From the NCBI GenBank assembly GCA_002433805.1, contig DJIW01000101.1, forward strand, positions 1 through 10,821: a stretch of DNA of 10,821 nucleotides, given 5' to 3'. Below are positions 8,047-10,821 of this stretch, piece by piece (the first letter of the stretch is position 1; every line of letters begins with the position of its first letter). The DNA is from Competibacteraceae bacterium UBA6584 (lineage in GTDB: Bacteria > Pseudomonadota > Gammaproteobacteria > Competibacterales > Competibacteraceae). The position numbers and the translations under genes are program-made. The notes beneath the pieces were generated by a model. It was not told where the DNA came from, did no database searches, and was given only the letters and a program-made list of their open reading frames with translations.

Positions 8047-8116
8047 TGTTTTGAAGCAAGCGGAGCAATAACGGCCGGCGTCTGCTCGTGCGAGCGCGAT
8101 CCAATGGCCGCGCTGC

Positions 8117-8145
8117 TTGACCGTGCCGGTCGGTGAATCGAGAAT
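8117..8145 (+). promoter_or_regulatory. candidate sigma-70 promoter of the FAD oxidoreductase gene
   Basis: TTGACC (8117-8122, five of six consensus bases) is separated by 17 bases from GAGAAT (8140-8145, four of six). Transcription would start near 8152, giving a leader of about 25 bases before the ATG at 8177. A tandem repeat of the heptamer GAATCGA (8135-8148) overlaps the -10 box. The promoter also argues against longer readings of the gene that would begin at 8117. Confidence 0.35.
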
Positions 8146-8176
8146 CGAAACCCGTCATTCAACGATGGAGTCTCCC

Positions 8177-9376
8177 ATGGACCACGATCTGCTGGTTGTT
8201 GGCGCGGGCATCAGCGGTCTTAGCATGGCCTATTATGCCGCCGAAGCGGGTCTGAAGGTGCGGGTGCTGGAACAGGAACAACGGCCGGGGGGTTGCCTGC
8301 ACTCGCATCGCTTCGGCGATGCCAGCCAGTTCTGGCTGGAGCTGGGCGCGCACAGCGCTTTCAATTCCTACGGAAACTTGCTGGCCCTCTTGGAATCCGC
8401 GCAGGCGCTCGATCGGCTGCGAAAGCGCGCCAAGGTCGGATTTCGGATGTTCGTTGACGGCAAGGTGCGCGGCATCCCATCGCAACTGTCCATTCCGAAT
8501 TTGTTGCCAGCGCCGTGGCGGTTGCGCGGCGCGAGCAAGGTCGGACGCACCGTCGCCGAGTATTACGGCCGCATCGTCGGGCAGCGCAATTACGAGGCGG
8601 TGTTCGGGCCGGCGTTCGATGCGGTGATCTGCCAGCCCGCCGGCGACTATCCCGCCGAGAGTCTGTTTCAAGCCCGACCCCGGCGCAAGGATGTGCCGCG
8701 CGGTTTCACTATGGAAGGCGGCCTCCAGACCATCGCCGATCTGTTGAGCGCGCGGCCGGATCTTGCGGTCGAACGGGATCGGGCGGTGCGAGCGGTGCGG
8801 CGCGAAGGCGAAACTTTCATCATTCAAACCGACCAAGGAGACTATACCGCGCGCGCGCTGTGCTTGGCGACGCCGGTGGCGGTCGCGGTCGGACTGCTGA
8901 AAGGAGCGTTTCCCGCCGTCGCCGGACTGCTGGCGGAAATCGGGACCGCCACGGTAGAAACGGTCGGCGTCGCGCTGCCCGCAGACCGTTTGCGGTTGCC
9001 GCCCGTGGCGGGTTTGATCGGCCGGAACCAGCCTTTTTACTCGATAGTGTCGCGCGATACCGTGCCCGATGCGCGGTGGCGTGGCTTTAGCTTCCATTTC
9101 CGACCCGCCGTGCTGGATGAGCAAGGTCGGTTGGATTGCATCGCGCGGGTGTTGAACGTGCCGAAAGCGGAACTAGGCTCGAAAAACACCGTATTTAAGA
9201 TCAATCAACTACCGGCCTTGCGGGTCGGTCAAGGCAAGCGGGCGATCCGTTTGGACATCGCTTTGGCCGGAACGCGCTTGGCGCTGGCCGGCAATTATTT
9301 CGGCGGGGTCGCCATCGAGGATTGCGTCACGCGCGCGCGCGCTGAATTCGAGCGCTTGCAACGCCAGGGCTGGTAA
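8177..9376 (+). CDS. FAD-dependent amine-oxidase/protoporphyrinogen-oxidase-like enzyme
   Basis: This 399-residue protein begins with the dinucleotide-binding fold: GAGISG at residues 9-14, E32 at the end of the second strand (the usual ribose-binding acid), and RPGG at 37-40. LELGAHSAF (55-62), GFTMEGGLQTIADLL (177-190) and LALAGNYFGGVAIEDCVTRA (368-387) match the flavin-containing amine oxidase fold and most resemble HemY-type porphyrinogen oxidases. It is shorter than typical HemY (about 450-480 residues), and no heme-synthesis gene is near, so substrate is uncertain. It could be a carotenoid- or amine-oxidase-type paralogue. Of the in-frame starts, ATG 8177 is preferred because GGAG (8167-8170) lies 6 bases upstream and the FAD motif begins at once. 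ATG 8165 is possible, while TTG 8117 is unlikely. No transmembrane segment is evident. Confidence 0.9.
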   Translation: MDHDLLVVGAGISGLSMAYYAAEAGLKVRVLEQEQRPGGCLHSHRFGDASQFWLELGAHSAFNSYGNLLALLESAQALDRLRKRAKVGFRMFVDGKVRGIPSQLSIPNLLPAPWRLRGASKVGRTVAEYYGRIVGQRNYEAVFGPAFDAVICQPAGDYPAESLFQARPRRKDVPRGFTMEGGLQTIADLLSARPDLAVERDRAVRAVRREGETFIIQTDQGDYTARALCLATPVAVAVGLLKGAFPAVAGLLAEIGTATVETVGVALPADRLRLPPVAGLIGRNQPFYSIVSRDTVPDARWRGFSFHFRPAVLDEQGRLDCIARVLNVPKAELGSKNTVFKINQLPALRVGQGKRAIRLDIALAGTRLALAGNYFGGVAIEDCVTRARAEFERLQRQGW

Positions 9377-9383
9377 GGGTGCG

Positions 9384-9424
9384 CAATGACGCCGACCGGC
9401 TAGGTCGCTGGATCGGCGTCATTG
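9384..9424. terminator. hairpin between convergent FAD-enzyme and CBM-protein genes
   Basis: A perfect 12-bp inverted repeat (CAATGACGCCGA at 9384-9395 and its complement at 9413-9424, 17-base loop) starts 7 bases after the stop of the plus-strand gene and ends 11 bases beyond the stop of the minus-strand gene. It can fold from either strand, as expected of a bidirectional terminator. There is no clear T-run. The motif GGATCGGCGT in its right part (9410-9419) recurs at 9427-9436, running into the stop codon of the minus-strand gene. Confidence 0.55.
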
Positions 9425-9435
9425 TTGGATCGGCG

Positions 9436-9912
9436 TTAGAAAGCGGGATAAAGCGTGGTCGTTTCGCCAGCCTTGGCCGTCATGTTTTCGCCGGCGCACC
9501 AGCCCTCATCGTTGAGTAGAAACTTGAATGAAACGTTCCCCTTGAGCGCTGCGTCCGTGGTCCACACCCAGACATCGTTGCCGGCGTTTTCCATCAGAGC
9601 GCCTTTCTCCCAGCTAAGGCCGCCGCCTTCGCCTCGGATGAACAAACTGTTGCCGTGACCGACGTCGTATTTGGCGACGACGACGGTTACGGAGGGCTTC
9701 GCGGATTTTTTGGCGGAGCTGGCGGGTTTTTTTTCCGTTTTGGGAGCGGCGGCTGGCTTTTCGGCCGCTTTGGCGGTCGTCTTCGCCGGTTTCGCCTCGG
9801 CCGGTTTTGCGGCGGCCTTCGGGGCTGACGGCGCGGCGGGTTTTTCAGCCTTGGCGGGTTTCTTGGAATCCTGGGTGACCGGAGTTGCGGTGGGCTCGTT
9901 CTTTTTTGGCAT
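9436..9912 (-). CDS. Lys/Ala/Pro-rich tail fused to a starch/glycogen-binding-like (CBM20/48-type) domain
   Basis: This is a 158-residue protein in two parts. Residues 1-73 are low-complexity and basic, rich in Lys, Ala, Pro and Thr with repeated KPA/AKP units, like histone-H1-like tails, and probably disordered. Residues 75-158 (VTVVVAKYDVGHGNSLFIRG, then GLSWEKG, DVWVWTTD, VSFKFLLNDEGWCAGEN, ending TTTLYPAF) have the beta-sandwich pattern of CBM20/CBM48-type domains, including the aromatic residues W101, W115, W117 and W138. No signal peptide is visible, so a cytoplasmic location is expected. The start is supported by GAGG (9921-9924) 8 bases upstream on the minus strand. Binding to glycogen or starch is an inference from the fold and is untested. 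An alternative is a nucleoid- or polymer-granule-associated protein acting through the basic tail. Confidence 0.87.
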   Translation of the reverse strand: MPKKNEPTATPVTQDSKKPAKAEKPAAPSAPKAAAKPAEAKPAKTTAKAAEKPAAAPKTEKKPASSAKKSAKPSVTVVVAKYDVGHGNSLFIRGEGGGLSWEKGALMENAGNDVWVWTTDAALKGNVSFKFLLNDEGWCAGENMTAKAGETTTLYPAF

Positions 9913-10067
9913 GAATCAATCCTCGGGGTCGCTTGATGAATTTCACGATGAGGCCTTGGCCTTCCCTTATTGCTGCTAATTTGAGTCTAACTCATGCTTG
10001 AAGCAGTCTCCAAGCAGATGACGGTACCAATTCACACATCAGGATTAATGGTAGACCTTTTATCGCC

Positions 10068-10423
10068 ATGTTTGGCAACGATTATCCGCCCGATCCCTGT
10101 TAGGGTTACGATTTGACCGCGCTGCTGGCCATAAGCGCGCCGGATGAGCCGGAAAATTTCAGCTTATTTTGGCAAGAGGCGCGCGGGCGCGCTTGATGAA
10201 TCCCGCGTCGAGCTTGGGCGAGACGCCGAGCGCGGACCCGCGCCTGCGGGTCTTCGAGGTCGGGTTCAACTCGTTGGATCGGCTTCGGATCCGAGGGTAG
10301 TTGGTCCGCCCGCGCGATGGAGCCCTCAGGCGGAGCGTGGCAGTCGGCCACGGTTACAGCGGAATCGGCGCGCTGGCTCGCCCTGGAACGAACGCTTTCA
10401 TCGCGCCTCGTTTTAACCATTAA
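10068..10423 (+). pseudogene. acetylxylan esterase-like alpha/beta hydrolase, N-terminal remnant, disrupted
   Basis: A broken gene can be read across two frames. From ATG 10068 the text is MFGNDYPPDPC, stop TAG (10101-10103), GYDLTALLAISAP, then ENFSLFWQEARGRA, ending in TGA at 10194. Moving to the frame of 10196 gives MNPASSLGETP, LRVFEVGFNSLDRLRIRG, a TAG at 10298-10300, then LVRPRDGA and VGHGYSG (10343-10363), ending at 10421-10423. This follows the AXE1/cephalosporin-C deacetylase order: a YDL-L start, a dFxxFW segment, a V-V-F/R-I-GWL strand pair, then V-GY-G. The second TAG falls exactly where the conserved Trp of GWL is expected, and the first fits a Tyr. The frame change corresponds to loss of one base near the GC run 10178-10192. 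Family members are about 320 residues, so the nucleophile and all later catalytic parts are missing. A 7-bp hairpin (10235-10252) lies inside. The family call is from memory of its motifs. Confidence 0.72.
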
Positions 10424-10454
10424 AAAGGCAATGGGCGCGGGGATCGGTGAAGGA

Positions 10455-10821
10455 TCAGGATGGGTTGATGGGAAGCAGCGCGCACCCGCGACCGTAATAC
10501 CCCTGTAAAGTCCGCCACGATTCGAACGAGTATTGGCGGAGTTCCTGGCTGTGCGCCGAGGGCGAATCCACGCCGGTCGGATCGAGCACGGCCAAGGTAT
10601 TTCCAGGCGTCGGCAAGTGCCGGGAATCCAGTAAAGCGATCGCTTGATGGGCGTAGCGGCCGTGATCGCGTTCGCCGACTCCGATCGGGTACAAGCGAAA
10701 TTCCTTGACCCGCGCCATTCTCGACAAGAAGCGGAGCAAATTTTGGGTGCTCTCTTCACGCGCGCCGGGTTTGGCGGTGGTGTCATCATTCAAACAAAAA
10801 CTGATGTAGGCTTGTTCGATC
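10455..10821 (-). CDS. unidentified protein, C-terminal part only
   Basis: The minus-strand frame is open from the right edge of the window to TGA at 10455-10457, giving about 121 residues. A TTG at 10793 could start a shorter protein, but the frame continues upstream with IEQAYISFCLNDDTT, so the gene most likely begins outside the window. Residue use looks coding: mixed acidic and basic residues, hydrophobic strands such as HQAIALL and TLAVLDPTG, and a C-terminus SFESWRTLQGYYGRGCALLP. I do not recognise a family. HQAIALLD followed by LAVLDPTG loosely recalls the His/Asp strands of papain-fold peptidases, but this is too weak to name a function. It faces the esterase remnant and ends 31 bases beyond it. 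Confidence 0.68.
   Translation of the reverse strand, partial: IEQAYISFCLNDDTTAKPGAREESTQNLLRFLSRMARVKEFRLYPIGVGERDHGRYAHQAIALLDSRHLPTPGNTLAVLDPTGVDSPSAHSQELRQYSFESWRTLQGYYGRGCALLPINPS

Noticed and set aside
8117..8176. TTG- or early-ATG-started extension of the FAD oxidoreductase
   Set aside because: The extension overlaps a plausible promoter, and GGAG is correctly spaced for ATG 8177, which leads directly into the FAD motif.
9325..9345. Alternating CG run as a possible Z-DNA or repeat element
   Set aside because: It lies inside the FAD oxidoreductase and encodes Ala/Arg residues of the conserved C-terminal helix.
9913..10067. Possible small RNA or regulated divergent promoter in the AT-richer gap
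   Set aside because: Only weak promoter-like boxes (TTGGAG/TAGACT on the minus strand) and a 6-bp inverted repeat TGCTTG/CAAGCA (9995-10016) were found, not enough to call.
10144..10416. 90-codon plus-strand frame as a small real gene
   Set aside because: The two other plus frames here carry the esterase similarity, so this frame is an out-of-register reading of that remnant.
10106..10789. 227-codon minus-strand frame at the right end
   Set aside because: Ser/Arg/Pro-rich shadow of the better frame at 10455-10821, and its second half is opposite the esterase remnant.

Overview
The window reads as GC-rich chromosomal DNA from a proteobacterium, most likely a gammaproteobacterium. The main evidence is the DnaE-type replicative polymerase (1170 residues, E. 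coli-like catalytic numbering, degenerate PHP metal site) preceded by rnhB with a 4-base ATGA overlap. The genus cannot be settled from this sequence. No rRNA, tRNA, CRISPR array, insertion sequence or prophage gene was seen.

Layout from left to right. Positions 1-1335 hold the 3' three quarters of a large acyl-CoA dehydrogenase, cut by the window edge. Positions 1515-1922 encode a small outer-membrane-type lipoprotein of unknown function. Positions 1990-2853 encode a DUF72 (YecE-like) protein. Positions 2978-7083 are the rnhB-dnaE pair for RNA primer/ribonucleotide removal and chromosome replication. dnaE is convergent with 7162-7989 (minus strand), a short-chain dehydrogenase of the peroxisomal 2,4-dienoyl-CoA reductase type. 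This gene is divergent from 8177-9376 (plus), an FAD-dependent amine-oxidase/protoporphyrinogen-oxidase-like enzyme, which is in turn convergent with 9436-9912 (minus), a Lys/Ala/Pro-rich tail joined to a starch/glycogen-binding-like domain. Positions 10068-10423 (plus) carry what I read as a decayed, 3'-truncated acetylxylan-esterase-type alpha/beta hydrolase gene. A minus-strand gene of unknown function runs off the right edge.

Most of the window is ordinary housekeeping and metabolic sequence, and I see no new multi-gene system. Fatty-acid (or acyl-CoA) oxidation is represented twice, by the acyl-CoA dehydrogenase and the dienoyl-CoA-reductase-like SDR, but they are about 6 kb apart and not in one operon. 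The observations most worth a second look are the esterase pseudogene, which has two TAG stops, a frameshift and lost 3' end; the SDR that lacks the usual catalytic Tyr but carries the Asp/Lys pattern of its subfamily; the tail-plus-carbohydrate-binding protein; and the unidentified gene at the right edge.
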